From: Mangrovibacillus cuniculi
GTDB taxonomy: Bacteria > Bacillota > Bacilli > Bacillales > R1DC41
Direction of reading: 5' to 3'
DNA: 64,000 bases
Assembly: GCF_015482585.1 (NCBI RefSeq)
Contig: NZ_CP049742.1
Location: 764,501-828,500 of the forward strand
A model generated the notes under the pieces. The model was not told the origin of the DNA and made no database searches. It saw only the letters and a list, made by a program, of their open reading frames with translations. Shown piece after piece: positions 10,416-18,427 of this stretch (position 1 is its first letter; every line of letters begins with the position of its first letter). A program made the translations under genes and the position numbers.

Positions 10416-10691
10416 TTATCTTCCAGTATAAATATTCACATTCTCTGTAACAGTTGGATAGCCTGGCATTTGTCCTTGTTGATACATTGGGTAAGGTGTC
10501 GGCACAGGATAAGGGTATGGTTGTGGGTATGGATAAGGGCCATATGGACCACAACATGGACGGTTAGTAAGCAAAGAGCCTACTGCGAATCCACCTAAAC
10601 CACCTGCTAGAAATGGTAAGAGACCAAAACCAATAAAACGTTGGTCTTGTTGAGCGTGTCTCATGTAATGCATAGGATAATGTCGATACAT
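10416..10691 (-). CDS. Small Gly-rich, Pro/Tyr-rich protein, possible spore coat component
   Basis: 91 aa. The N-terminus is His/Tyr/Met-rich (MYRHYPMHYMRH), followed by a Gly-rich hydrophobic stretch (about residues 20-44), a CCGPYGPYPYPQPYPYPVP repeat and a polar tail. Composition resembles Bacillus coat-associated small proteins, but I do not recognise a named family. Very strong AGGAGG ribosome site 6-7 nt before the ATG. Upstream on the minus strand, CATACGATA (10717-10725) resembles a sigma-K/sigma-E -10 box, but no well-spaced -35 is visible. Coat role is inference. Confidence 0.55.
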   Translation of the reverse strand: MYRHYPMHYMRHAQQDQRFIGFGLLPFLAGGLGGFAVGSLLTNRPCCGPYGPYPYPQPYPYPVPTPYPMYQQGQMPGYPTVTENVNIYTGR

Positions 10692-10745
10692 TGTTGTACC
10701 TCCTCTCTATCTCGTATATCGTATGGTACAATTAGCTCGTTGCGC

Positions 10746-10765
10746 CTGTCCTATCAATAGGACAG
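10746..10765. promoter_or_regulatory. Perfect 8-bp inverted repeat upstream of the fluoride channel genes
   Basis: CTGTCCTA-TCAA-TAGGACAG. It is in the divergent intergenic region, 28 bp before the first crcB start, and has no following U-run, so it is not a canonical terminator. It could be an operator or a leader hairpin. Confidence 0.4.
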
Positions 10766-10792
10766 TACAAACGTCTAGAAAAAGGTGAAAAA

Positions 10793-11140
10793 GTGAATAT
10801 TTCCTTATTAGTAATGCTAGGTGGAGCTATAGGAGCTCTATTGAGGTATTCGGTATTTATAACAACTCCGTCTTTCTTTAATACTTGGTTTGTTAACATA
10901 CTTGGTTGCCTATTCTTCGGATTCTTATCCAGTGTGACATTGTCTAACGGGAAAAAAGCCTTTCTTTTGACTGGTTTCTGTGGAAGTTTTACTACAATGA
11001 GTGCATTAATGGGAGATGCTTATTACTGGTTCCAAGAATCACATTACATACAGTTATTTAGTTGGATTTGCTTTCATATATGTTTTGGACTCTCTGCAGT
11101 CTATTTAGGTAAGGCAATTGGAAGAAGGGTTGTCAAATGA
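10793..11140 (+). CDS. crcB1: Fluoride channel FluC/CrcB subunit 1
   Basis: 115 aa with four membrane segments. Fluc signatures present: MLGGAIGALLRY at the N-terminus, WFVNILGCLFFGF in helix 2 and GFCGSFTTMS in the broken helix 3. Fluc proteins are dual-topology dimers that export fluoride passively; two adjacent crcB genes usually mean a heterodimer. GTG start with AAAAGG upstream. It overlaps the second crcB gene by 4 bp (ATGA), implying translational coupling. No crcB/fluoride riboswitch is recognisable in the leader. Confidence 0.85.
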   Translation: MNISLLVMLGGAIGALLRYSVFITTPSFFNTWFVNILGCLFFGFLSSVTLSNGKKAFLLTGFCGSFTTMSALMGDAYYWFQESHYIQLFSWICFHICFGLSAVYLGKAIGRRVVK

Positions 11141-11493
11141 TTTTTATTATAGCAACAGGAGGAGCAATAGGAGCGTTTATCAGACACGTAATAGTAACGA
11201 AATTAACGATGGATGTTTTAAACATAAAAATTGGCTTATTATTAGTTAATTTCATAGGATCTGCCCTTTTCGGTATGCTATCCTACATGGACAATTCCAC
11301 TATTACAAGCCTATTCGTAGGTACGGCGATTTGTGGTTCACTTACGACATTTTCTTCTTTAATAATGGAAATGGTTCACTTTCTTGAAGAGAGAAAATAT
11401 GTTGTTGCGATATATATTTGTACTGTACACCTCATAGGGAGTTTCGTTTTTTATTTAGGAGGAAAGCAACTAGCTGTGATTTTAATACAATAA
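11137..11493 (+). CDS. crcB2: Fluoride channel FluC/CrcB subunit 2
   Basis: 118 aa, four hydrophobic segments, with GGAIGAFIRH, LLVNFIGSALFGM and GTAICGSLTTFSS as the matching Fluc motifs. Presumed partner of the preceding subunit in an antiparallel heterodimer exporting F-. It is expressed from the same transcript through the 4-bp start/stop overlap. Confidence 0.85.
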   Translation: MIFIIATGGAIGAFIRHVIVTKLTMDVLNIKIGLLLVNFIGSALFGMLSYMDNSTITSLFVGTAICGSLTTFSSLIMEMVHFLEERKYVVAIYICTVHLIGSFVFYLGGKQLAVILIQ

Positions 11494-11525
11494 TTTAACA
11501 TAAAGTAGTTCTTTTTGCCTAAAAA

Positions 11526-11554
11526 TTGACGAAAATCGTCAAAAATTTTAATAT
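11526..11554 (+). promoter_or_regulatory. Candidate sigma-A promoter of the PAS-GGDEF-EAL gene
   Basis: TTGACG, a 17-bp spacer, then TAATAT. The -35 is embedded in the palindrome TGACGAAAATCGTCA (11527-11541), which could bind a repressor. Confidence 0.45.
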
Positions 11555-11641
11555 GATATAGTCAAGAGGTAGGATGTATTAGTAGAATAGAAGAATCAGA
11601 ACATCTCTGTTCAAAGCACATACAAGAATGGGTGGAAGCTT

Positions 11642-13735
11642 ATGGATCAAGCTCAACACGCGCAAGCTAAATCAGATGGAATTATGAAAATAATCCTATA
11701 TATTTTAGATCAGCATTTATCTGATATGGTGTTTTTAATGGAAGTACATAACGGCTATAGGTTTACCTATTCCTATGTTAACGAGTATGGCTTAATTCAT
11801 GCTGGACTAAGCCCTGATTCCATTGGTAAAACTTTTCAAGAAGTATTACCACACGATCTTGCAAAAGAAATGCAGACGGTGTATGAGAAAGTTGTAAAAA
11901 CAAAGCAAAACTTATCATACGTAGATGAAATGCAGGAAAGAGAATCGAGTAGATTCTATGAATCAAAGTTAACGTTTCTACCAGACATTGAACCAGGTAG
12001 AAGTTTTGTTGTCTCGGTTACTAGAGAAGTCACAAAAGGCATACAAGAAAAGCAATTATTGCTAGACTCTGAGCAGAGGTTTAGATCTTTTGTTGATCAT
12101 AACGATGATGGTGTTATTGCAATCAATTTTGATGGGGTTATTACAGAATCAAATGATTCAGCTAAAAAAATACTACAATTCCATGACAACTCTCAAAAGA
12201 ATTTTTTACATGAATATTTGGACACGAATGATAAAGAAGAAGTTGCAAAAGCAGTAGAAAGAACAAAGAATGGGGAAATTACGGTTATTTCGGATGTCAA
12301 GTGCAAGGTAAGTCCAACCAAGGTGAAAACCATTCAGTTTAAGACTGTCCCCATTATGGTTAATGGAGATGTCGTTGGAGTTTATGTGATTCTAAGAGAC
12401 GAAACAGAAAAGGTAGAAAAAGCTGAAAAAATTGAATACATGACTCTGCATGACCACCTTACAGGTCTTTGGAACAGAAAAGCACTTCTAGAAGACTTGC
12501 AAAAAAATATGTCACCTTCTAACGGGCAACATCCTTTTGCGCTATTGTATATGGATTTAGATCGTTTTAAACACATTAATGATGCTTTTGGTCATAAAAA
12601 AGGTGATTCGCTACTTAGAGAAATTGCAGACAGATTGGTAAAATTTGTTCATTCAGAGATGAAAGTATATAGACAAGGCGGAGATGAGTTTATTATTTTA
12701 GTCCCTGCAGCTGGCATGAAGGAAGCAGAAAGAGCAGCGAATTTAGTTAATGAGATATTTGAACAACCTTTTGTTATCAATGACCAAGAAATATTTTTAT
12801 CACCATCTATTGGAATAAGTTTGTATCCAACTAATGGTACTGACGCTGAAACGCTAATTAAACATGCGGACCATGCTTTATATGAAGTGAAAGATAAAGG
12901 AAGAGCGCACTATAGATTTTTCCATACAGAAATGAACGAGTCATTCTCTAATGCAGTGATGCTAGAATCTCATTTGCGTAGAGCGATAGAAATGGATGAA
13001 CTAAGTTTACATTATCAACCACAAGTGAATCTTATTACTGGTGACATTGAAAGCTTTGAAGCATTGCTCCGATGGAATAATGGCAAATTTGGAATGGTTC
13101 CTCCTTCGCAGTTTATTCCATTAGCGGAAAAAACAGGGTTAATCCTATCGATAGGTAGATGGGTGATTGAAGAAGCTTGTCGCCAATTGAATAGTTGGAA
13201 TAATAAAGGAATTAATACGAGGGTGGCAATAAATATCTCTCCTAAACAATTCTTTCAGTCTGATTTTGTTGGACATTTAAAGTGGGCTCTAGAGCATTTT
13301 TCTATTGAACCTAGTTCTCTTGAAATAGAAGTTACGGAAGGAGCCATGGAGGATACTCGAACAATGGTTTCTGTCCTTCAAGAAGTAAAGGAAACAGGAA
13401 TAATAATATCAGTTGATGACTTTGGTACAGGATACTCTTCCTTACACTATCTAAAAAGATTTCCAATAGATATTTTAAAGATAGATCAATCTTTTGTTCG
13501 TGAAATGATGAGAAACGAAAAAGATGCTGCCATTACGCAGACAATCATTCATTTAGCTCATCATTTAGGTTTGGAAGTAGTAGCAGAAGGTGTGGAAGAA
13601 GAAGAGCAAGTAAACTTCTTAAAGAAATTCCATTGTCAGAAGGCACAAGGTTATTTCTTTAGTAAACCAAAAGGGTCTATGGAAACAGAGGCATTTTTAT
13701 TAGAGTACAAGAAAGAATCTAAGCAATTACAGTAA
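11642..13735 (+). CDS. PAS-PAS-GGDEF-EAL c-di-GMP turnover protein
   Basis: 697 aa, soluble, no membrane segments. Two PAS-like sensor regions (about 15-130 and 140-255), a GGDEF domain (about 265-425) and an EAL domain (about 440-690). Both catalytic signatures look intact: GGDEF in YRQGGDEFIILV, and EALLRW, NISPKQF, EVTEGAM, DDFGTGYSSL, KIDQSFV and AEGVEE for EAL. It can therefore potentially both make and degrade c-di-GMP, with the PAS modules setting the balance. The AT-rich ribosome site is modest (GGGTGGAAGC). Monocistronic, closed by a strong terminator. Confidence 0.88.
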   Translation: MDQAQHAQAKSDGIMKIILYILDQHLSDMVFLMEVHNGYRFTYSYVNEYGLIHAGLSPDSIGKTFQEVLPHDLAKEMQTVYEKVVKTKQNLSYVDEMQERESSRFYESKLTFLPDIEPGRSFVVSVTREVTKGIQEKQLLLDSEQRFRSFVDHNDDGVIAINFDGVITESNDSAKKILQFHDNSQKNFLHEYLDTNDKEEVAKAVERTKNGEITVISDVKCKVSPTKVKTIQFKTVPIMVNGDVVGVYVILRDETEKVEKAEKIEYMTLHDHLTGLWNRKALLEDLQKNMSPSNGQHPFALLYMDLDRFKHINDAFGHKKGDSLLREIADRLVKFVHSEMKVYRQGGDEFIILVPAAGMKEAERAANLVNEIFEQPFVINDQEIFLSPSIGISLYPTNGTDAETLIKHADHALYEVKDKGRAHYRFFHTEMNESFSNAVMLESHLRRAIEMDELSLHYQPQVNLITGDIESFEALLRWNNGKFGMVPPSQFIPLAEKTGLILSIGRWVIEEACRQLNSWNNKGINTRVAINISPKQFFQSDFVGHLKWALEHFSIEPSSLEIEVTEGAMEDTRTMVSVLQEVKETGIIISVDDFGTGYSSLHYLKRFPIDILKIDQSFVREMMRNEKDAAITQTIIHLAHHLGLEVVAEGVEEEEQVNFLKKFHCQKAQGYFFSKPKGSMETEAFLLEYKKESKQLQ

Positions 13736-13782
13736 AAGCTGTTAAGAAGATTATTCTAAATAATCTTCTTAACAGCTTTTTA
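13735..13782. terminator. Strong bidirectional terminator
   Basis: About 20-bp stem AAAGCTGTTAAGAAGATTAT / ATAATCTTCTTAACAGCTTT with a 4-nt loop and a T-run; between the GGDEF-EAL gene and convergent ykuE. Confidence 0.9.
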
Positions 13783-13839
13783 TATAGTATTTAGTAGCAT
13801 GAACTCTAAGGATGACTATGCTCCAAGTCTCATTTACAG

Positions 13840-14700
13840 TCATTGAGCGGAAGCATTTCGAAGTGTAAATAGTGTTAATTCTGGGAAACTAAAATATCTG
13901 ATTGGTAATCTAGTCATACCTATTCCTCTATTCACGTAAAGTAACAAAGTTTCATCATCTTCTTTTTCAATGTTGTATGAACCATTCACATATTTCGTTC
14001 CTTTTGGAGGAGTAATAATTGGTTTAATAAAAGGAATTCTTACTTGTCCGCCGTGGCTGTGTCCACTAAGTTGCATGGAAATGGAGGTAGTTGCAATAAC
14101 ATCTGCAATATCAGGTTCATGGGCTAAAAGTATGGAAAATGCGTCCTCTGGGATGTTTTTCACCGTTTTATTGACATCGGGAAGTCCTAACATAATATCA
14201 TCTAACCCAGCAATAAAAATCTTATCTCCATTGAGAAGTGTAAGAGGTTCGCTTGAGTTTATTAATACTGTAAAACCTGCTTGGTTCATTATTTCTTCAT
14301 ATAAGCCATTACTAGAGACACCGAAATCATGGTTGCCGTATACTGCATATTTTCCGAAAGGTGCTTCGATGGAAGACAAAAAGTTAATTGCTGTATCGAT
14401 CGGTATCATTGGATCATCTGGATTATCGAATAAATCGCCAGTAAATACAACGACATCAGGTTTCGATTTTTCAATCATTTGGAGTAATTGAACTCTCTGT
14501 GAATCAGAATCGTAAAATCCTAAGTGTAAATCACTGATTTGAGCTAGCTTAAAGCCATTAAATGACGTAGGAATAGAAGGGTGTTGCACATCAACTTCTT
14601 CTAATACAACGTTATTAGGGAATAAGTAAAGAGCAAAAAAAGCGTTTATAGAAAGAAATAAAGGGATAAAAAGAAGAAAAAGATTTTTTTTATTTAACAT
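13840..14700 (-). CDS. ykuE: YkuE-like metallophosphoesterase
   Basis: 286-aa calcineurin-like phosphoesterase. Metal ligands are visible in ISDLHLGFYD, FTGDLFDNP, YGNHDFG, LLAHEPD and GHSHGGQ. In B. subtilis, YkuE is a Tat-exported enzyme of the wall, encoded beside fadH as here. This protein instead begins MLNKKNLFLLFIPLFLSINAFFALYLF, a hydrophobic leader or anchor with no twin arginine, so Sec export or membrane anchoring is more likely. Upstream ATGs at 14715 and 14748 are open, but AAAGAGG just before 14700 and the family length favour the shorter form. Confidence 0.8.
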   Translation of the reverse strand: MLNKKNLFLLFIPLFLSINAFFALYLFPNNVVLEEVDVQHPSIPTSFNGFKLAQISDLHLGFYDSDSQRVQLLQMIEKSKPDVVVFTGDLFDNPDDPMIPIDTAINFLSSIEAPFGKYAVYGNHDFGVSSNGLYEEIMNQAGFTVLINSSEPLTLLNGDKIFIAGLDDIMLGLPDVNKTVKNIPEDAFSILLAHEPDIADVIATTSISMQLSGHSHGGQVRIPFIKPIITPPKGTKYVNGSYNIEKEDDETLLLYVNRGIGMTRLPIRYFSFPELTLFTLRNASAQ

Positions 14701-14848
14701 AAGAGCCTCTTTCATGATATATAATTGACCTTTTGGAAAAAAGAGCATACACTAACAATACTTCTCCTAAAATTTTTGCATATGATAATAATTATAACGT
14801 GTGTAAAGAGTTTTTAGGAAATGTTTCTTATAAAAAGGGGGACGTGAC

Positions 14849-15064
14849 ATGAAATCTGGTGATGTGTTAGAAATACTTTATGTGCCTACCACAAATGGGA
14901 TGATGCGAATCTCCATTTATGGTTTTCAATCATCTGGTACCTCTGGATACGTTCAGGCTTCCTTAAACGATATCACCGTTACGGAAAAGGGAATTAATCG
15001 GAAGAAAACAGTTGTAAAATGTGTTACTTCCTTACATGAAATGATTATGAATTCACCTGAATAA
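14849..15064 (+). CDS. Small hypothetical protein
   Basis: 71 aa, not recognised. It is predicted to be soluble and beta-rich (SGDVLEILYVPTTNGMMRISIYGFQSSG), ending in a short helix. A GGGGGA ribosome site 8 nt before the ATG and its own downstream terminator make it a convincing gene. It sits alone between ykuE and fadH. Confidence 0.65.
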   Translation: MKSGDVLEILYVPTTNGMMRISIYGFQSSGTSGYVQASLNDITVTEKGINRKKTVVKCVTSLHEMIMNSPE

Positions 15065-15071
15065 ATAGACG

Positions 15072-15115
15072 AAAAGCTAATTCTTAAGAAGAACTCTTTT
15101 GAATTAGCTTTTTTT
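15072..15115 (+). terminator. Terminator before fadH
   Basis: AAAGCTAATTC ... GAATTAGCTTTTTTT stem-loop, ending 15 bp before the fadH -10 box. Confidence 0.8.
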
Positions 15116-15129
15116 GTTCGATTTTATGA

Positions 15130-15154
15130 TATAATATGAGTGAACAATCATTCA
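15130..15154 (+). promoter_or_regulatory. fadH promoter -10 with FadR-like operator
   Basis: TATAAT at 15130-15135 is followed at once by TGAGTGA-ACAA-TCATTCA (15137-15154), an 18-bp near-palindrome. It fits the B. subtilis FadR operator consensus TGAATGA-NTAN-TCATTCA except for two positions. Its place over the transcription start is ideal for repression relieved by long-chain acyl-CoA. Confidence 0.75.
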
Positions 15155-15173
15155 TTTTAAGGGGTGTATGACG

Positions 15174-15929
15174 ATGCAGGGGAAAGTCGTTATAATTACA
15201 GGTGGATCTAGTGGGATGGGACTAGGGATGGCGAAGGAATTTGCTGAAAAAGGGGCAAAAGTAGTCATTACAGGTAGAGATGAGGAAAGGTTAGAAAAAG
15301 CGAAAGAGTCCATCAATGGAGAGGTTCTAACTATAACGATGGATGTAAGAAATCCAGAAGACATTGAATATACAGTGAACAAAACAGTCGAAACTTACGG
15401 TACAATTGATTATTTAGTAAATAATGCTGCTGGTAACTTCTTATGTCATGCAGAAAAGTTATCTGTAAATGGATGGAATGCTGTCATTGACATTGTTTTA
15501 AATGGAACTTTTTATTGTACAAGAGAAGTAGGGAACTATTGGATTAAAGAAAAGAAAAAAGGCGCAATTATTAACATGGTAGCTACATACGCTTGGGGAG
15601 CAGGGGCAGGAGTTGTACATTCAGCTGCAGCTAAAGCAGGAGTTCTTTCACTAACAAGAACGTTAGCTGTAGAGTGGGGTTCACAGTATGGAATTAGAGT
15701 AAATGCTATTGCACCTGGTCCTATAGAGAGAACTGGAGGCGCTGATAAACTATTCCAATCCGAAGCGGCAGCACAAAGAACGTTGCAAAGTGTTCCATTA
15801 AAAAGATTAGGAACTCCAGAAGAAATTGCAGGACTCGCGGCATTTATGTTCTCAGATCAGGCTGCATACATTAATGGCGAATGTATCACGATGGATGGGG
15901 GCCAATGGTTAAACCCTCATCCGTTTTAA
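15174..15929 (+). CDS. fadH: 2,4-dienoyl-CoA reductase FadH
   Basis: 251-aa short-chain dehydrogenase, the YkuF/FadH type that reduces 2,4-dienoyl-CoA with NADPH during beta-oxidation of unsaturated fatty acids. Visible: the Rossmann TGGSSGMGLGMA, the NNAAGNF segment, AAKAGV with the active-site Lys, and the C-terminal GECITMDGGQWL. The active-site region has the motif YAWGAGAGVVHSAAAKAG rather than the usual S-Y-K arrangement, as in this subfamily. ATGs at 15168 and 15174 compete; AAGGGGTG is only 2-3 nt from the first and about 9 from the second, so 15174 is chosen. The gene has a FadR-like operator. Confidence 0.88.
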   Translation: MQGKVVIITGGSSGMGLGMAKEFAEKGAKVVITGRDEERLEKAKESINGEVLTITMDVRNPEDIEYTVNKTVETYGTIDYLVNNAAGNFLCHAEKLSVNGWNAVIDIVLNGTFYCTREVGNYWIKEKKKGAIINMVATYAWGAGAGVVHSAAAKAGVLSLTRTLAVEWGSQYGIRVNAIAPGPIERTGGADKLFQSEAAAQRTLQSVPLKRLGTPEEIAGLAAFMFSDQAAYINGECITMDGGQWLNPHPF

Positions 15930-15949
15930 TAAGTATTAAGAGAATAAGG

Positions 15950-16128
15950 AATATGTCTCAGGAAGGTGCATTCATAAAAACGAATGTACCTTTTTGGCGT
16001 TGAACTTTAGTTAAAGCTACTGCAGAATTACTGCTTTTACAGAATAATTCTTGGGGATTGGAGTCGCCCCCTGCAGCGGAAATCCCAGTGCAGTCACTTT
16101 TGGGTTTTGTCTTGATCTCTTTTTTTGT
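15950..16128. repeat. MITE-like element after fadH
   Basis: Order reversed relative to the copy at 44305: hairpin GGTGCATTC/GAATGTACC (15965-15990), TTGGCGTTG, CTGCAGAATTACTGCTTTTACAG, GGGGATTGGAGTCGCCCC, CTGCAGCGGAAATCCCAGTGC, then AGTCACTTTTGGGTTTTGTCT and T7. Most of the GC-rich core is missing. The first block serves as the fadH terminator. Confidence 0.7.
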
Positions 16129-16217
16129 ATAAGTGACCCTAATAAGAATCTGTTCTACTACTTATCCATTTGATCTATGATAAAATAGAAAAAATATCAT
16201 ATGTAGGTGGTGAAAGT

Positions 16218-17444
16218 ATGTTAGATCCATTAGACGTTATAAGCTCTTTAGAAAACGTTTTCCCTACTCTACAACCCATTTATAGTGCAGATGCACAAAC
16301 CATCGTAGGATACGAGGTTTTTAACTGTTTTAAGCAAGACGAGACTAAGTATGCTCTTGATGCATTTTTTTTAGACGATACCATCCCAACAGAATATCGA
16401 TTTGATGCATCAATGGAAATTGGAAAGAAAGCATTGCACGTAATGGAAGTACATAATTTCAGCGGTTTTTTTGTATTCAAAAACACTATTGATGTTTTGC
16501 TTCATGATGATTATGAAGCTTTTACACAACTAGTAGACGATTCCTCATTTATTCAATTTGACCAAATTATTATTGAAATTCAAGAGCCCGATCTTCAATC
16601 TAACTTTGAAAAAGTGGAGCATTTATTAAATTATCTTAAAACTTACGGTTATAGACTTTCTATAAGCCAAGTTGGTATTAGAGGTGGCCAACTAGACAGA
16701 CTAACTCAAATTCAGCCGAATACGATGAAATTAGACTTACCATTGTTGCGCCAACAATTGTCTACAGAAGCGTTAAGAGACATGCTTTATACCATCACCT
16801 TACATGCCAGAAAAATTGGTGCTGCACTAGCATTTGAAAAAATCGAACAAGAACATCAATTACAGGAAGCTTGGCGGTATGGTGGAAGGTATTATCAAGG
16901 GTCATTACTAGGGGACAAACTGAATTCCATTGTGACAGAAGACTTGACGAAGTTGTTTCTTCAAGAAGCGTTAGGGAGATTTACAATACAAGAGAGAAAA
17001 CGTTTAGAAACGGTTCAAGATTGGTCCGATAAATTTTCCGATAAACTGAGAAATATCGTGTCAAAACCAGTAAATCTAGAAGCCTTAGACAATGAGATAT
17101 TCCAATTAGCACAGCATTTTACAAAAGAAGCTTTTCGTTTTTATGCCTGTAACGAAGTTGGGTTTCAACTTTCATCAAACATTGAAAAAGAGGAAGGTGT
17201 TTGGATACTAAAGGAAGAGTACAAAAGCCGTAACTGGAGCTGGAGACCGTATTTTCTTACACAAATACTACGTATGAACCGTGAGAAGACAGGAATGGTC
17301 TCAGACTTTTATTCTGATATCGAAACAGGAGAATGGATTCGAACGTTTGCTTTTCCACTTGGCCAATCCACTTTCTTATTTATTGATTTAACCTATGAGT
17401 ATCTTTATGAACATGACTACTTATTACTTTCTTCTTTTGCATAA
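16218..17444 (+). CDS. ykuI: Degenerate EAL-domain protein YkuI
   Basis: 408 aa, matching YkuI (EAL domain about 1-250, then the PAS/YkuI_C domain whose end NWSWRPYFL, FYSDIETGEWIRTF and FLFIDLTYEYLYE is conserved). B. subtilis YkuI binds c-di-GMP but showed no hydrolysis in vitro (recalled). Here EAL is EVF (Glu33), and the segment aligned to the metal-binding VDN/DDFG region reads SISQVG with no Asp, so metal-dependent catalysis looks lost. It is probably a c-di-GMP-binding or structural protein. A longer frame opens at 16170, but GGTGGTGAAAGT before 16218 decides the start. Confidence 0.82.
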   Translation: MLDPLDVISSLENVFPTLQPIYSADAQTIVGYEVFNCFKQDETKYALDAFFLDDTIPTEYRFDASMEIGKKALHVMEVHNFSGFFVFKNTIDVLLHDDYEAFTQLVDDSSFIQFDQIIIEIQEPDLQSNFEKVEHLLNYLKTYGYRLSISQVGIRGGQLDRLTQIQPNTMKLDLPLLRQQLSTEALRDMLYTITLHARKIGAALAFEKIEQEHQLQEAWRYGGRYYQGSLLGDKLNSIVTEDLTKLFLQEALGRFTIQERKRLETVQDWSDKFSDKLRNIVSKPVNLEALDNEIFQLAQHFTKEAFRFYACNEVGFQLSSNIEKEEGVWILKEEYKSRNWSWRPYFLTQILRMNREKTGMVSDFYSDIETGEWIRTFAFPLGQSTFLFIDLTYEYLYEHDYLLLSSFA

Positions 17445-17490
17445 TTCTATTGCTTGTAACACAAGGTAAGTAGAAGAAAGGAGGGAGGCT

Positions 17491-17727
17491 TTGAGTCAAT
17501 TTATTTGGATTCTTATCCTTCTTAGTATTGGGCTAGCTGGGTATGCATTTTATTATTCTTGGAAAGTAGGAAAACAAGAAGAGGCGTTTGAGGGAGAAGT
17601 AGATCACGACATCCCTGAAAAAGTTCAAGAACACGCTTATATAAGAAATCCCGTTTTCCTTAGTATGGCGATTGCAACGCTGCTAGTTATTCTCTATATC
17701 ATCTACATGGTAATCACCGATATGTAA
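17491..17727 (+). CDS. Small two-helix membrane protein
   Basis: 78 aa, not recognised. Two hydrophobic helices (about 4-22 and 55-75) flank a polar acidic loop, KQEEAFEGEVDHDIPEKVQEH. TTG start behind a very strong GGAGGGAGG. It begins 46 bp after ykuI and ends in a terminator, so it is probably the second gene of a ykuI operon. Confidence 0.65.
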   Translation: MSQFIWILILLSIGLAGYAFYYSWKVGKQEEAFEGEVDHDIPEKVQEHAYIRNPVFLSMAIATLLVILYIIYMVITDM

Positions 17728-17758
17728 AACCCATATTCTTTAGAATGTGGGTTTTTTG
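17726..17758 (+). terminator. Terminator of the ykuI operon
   Basis: AAACCCATATTCT-TT-AGAATGTGGGTTTTTT. Confidence 0.85.
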
Positions 17759-17860
17759 TCGAATAGATACGTTTAACAAAGGAATTAGACGAACGCTTTA
17801 TGTACTTTCGACATTGGTTGGTTGTTACAATGAAGACATTATGAAAAAGGGGTGTCATAC

Positions 17861-18427
17861 ATGCATACAATTTTTGCAGCAGTTCATCTATACACTAGTC
17901 TGATTGGAGTAAGTCTTGAAGAAAGCAAAGAAGTTGCATGTAACAGAAGCCAACTAGAACAAAAAGTAGACGATGCTTTTTACGCTCAAGTTTCTTTAAA
18001 CCAAGGTAAGAAAACACTTGAAGAAGTATACAATACATTAGATATTCATTTTACTAGAGAAGAGTCTGATGTATTTTTACATAACAACATTGTAGAAACT
18101 GTTGAAGGATGGTTCACAAAAGGAACGGATTTCGCCCCTGGCTATGTACCTTACTTTCGGTTTGATTCATCAACAGAAGTTATTGAAACCGAGGACTACT
18201 GTATTCTTTATGAGCCAGTGACTAATGATGACTTAATCACACAACAATTTCAGGGGCAGCATGTAGGTGTGTGGCTTACAAACGATCAATATAATAAAAT
18301 TAGTAAAATGTCTAGCACACTAACAGAAGAAGATATTCAAGACTTACTTCTAGAAAAAATAAATGGAACGCATAAACAAAGTTATCGTTCCACTTTAAAA
18401 GATTATTTACTTACTATTTCGTTCTAG
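17861..18427 (+). CDS. Hypothetical acidic protein
   Basis: 188 aa, not recognised; soluble, acidic, without signal peptide. The first 90 residues are helical; the middle is rich in aromatic residues (FAPGYVPYFRFDSS). An open frame begins with GTG at 17852, but AAAAAGGGG overlaps that codon, so ATG 17861 is the likely start. The 3' end overlaps the convergent glutaredoxin-like gene by 21 bp, so the two transcripts are complementary at their ends. Confidence 0.6.
   Translation: MHTIFAAVHLYTSLIGVSLEESKEVACNRSQLEQKVDDAFYAQVSLNQGKKTLEEVYNTLDIHFTREESDVFLHNNIVETVEGWFTKGTDFAPGYVPYFRFDSSTEVIETEDYCILYEPVTNDDLITQQFQGQHVGVWLTNDQYNKISKMSSTLTEEDIQDLLLEKINGTHKQSYRSTLKDYLLTISF

Noticed and set aside
10404-10598. 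64-codon plus-strand frame over the Pro/Tyr-rich gene
   Set aside because: Shadow of the repetitive minus-strand coding sequence; no ribosome site.
10717-10741. Sigma-K promoter for the Pro/Tyr-rich gene (CATACGATA with AC upstream)
   Set aside because: The only AC-type -35 lies about 13 nt from the -10, too close for the 16-17 nt usual spacing; kept only as a weak hint.
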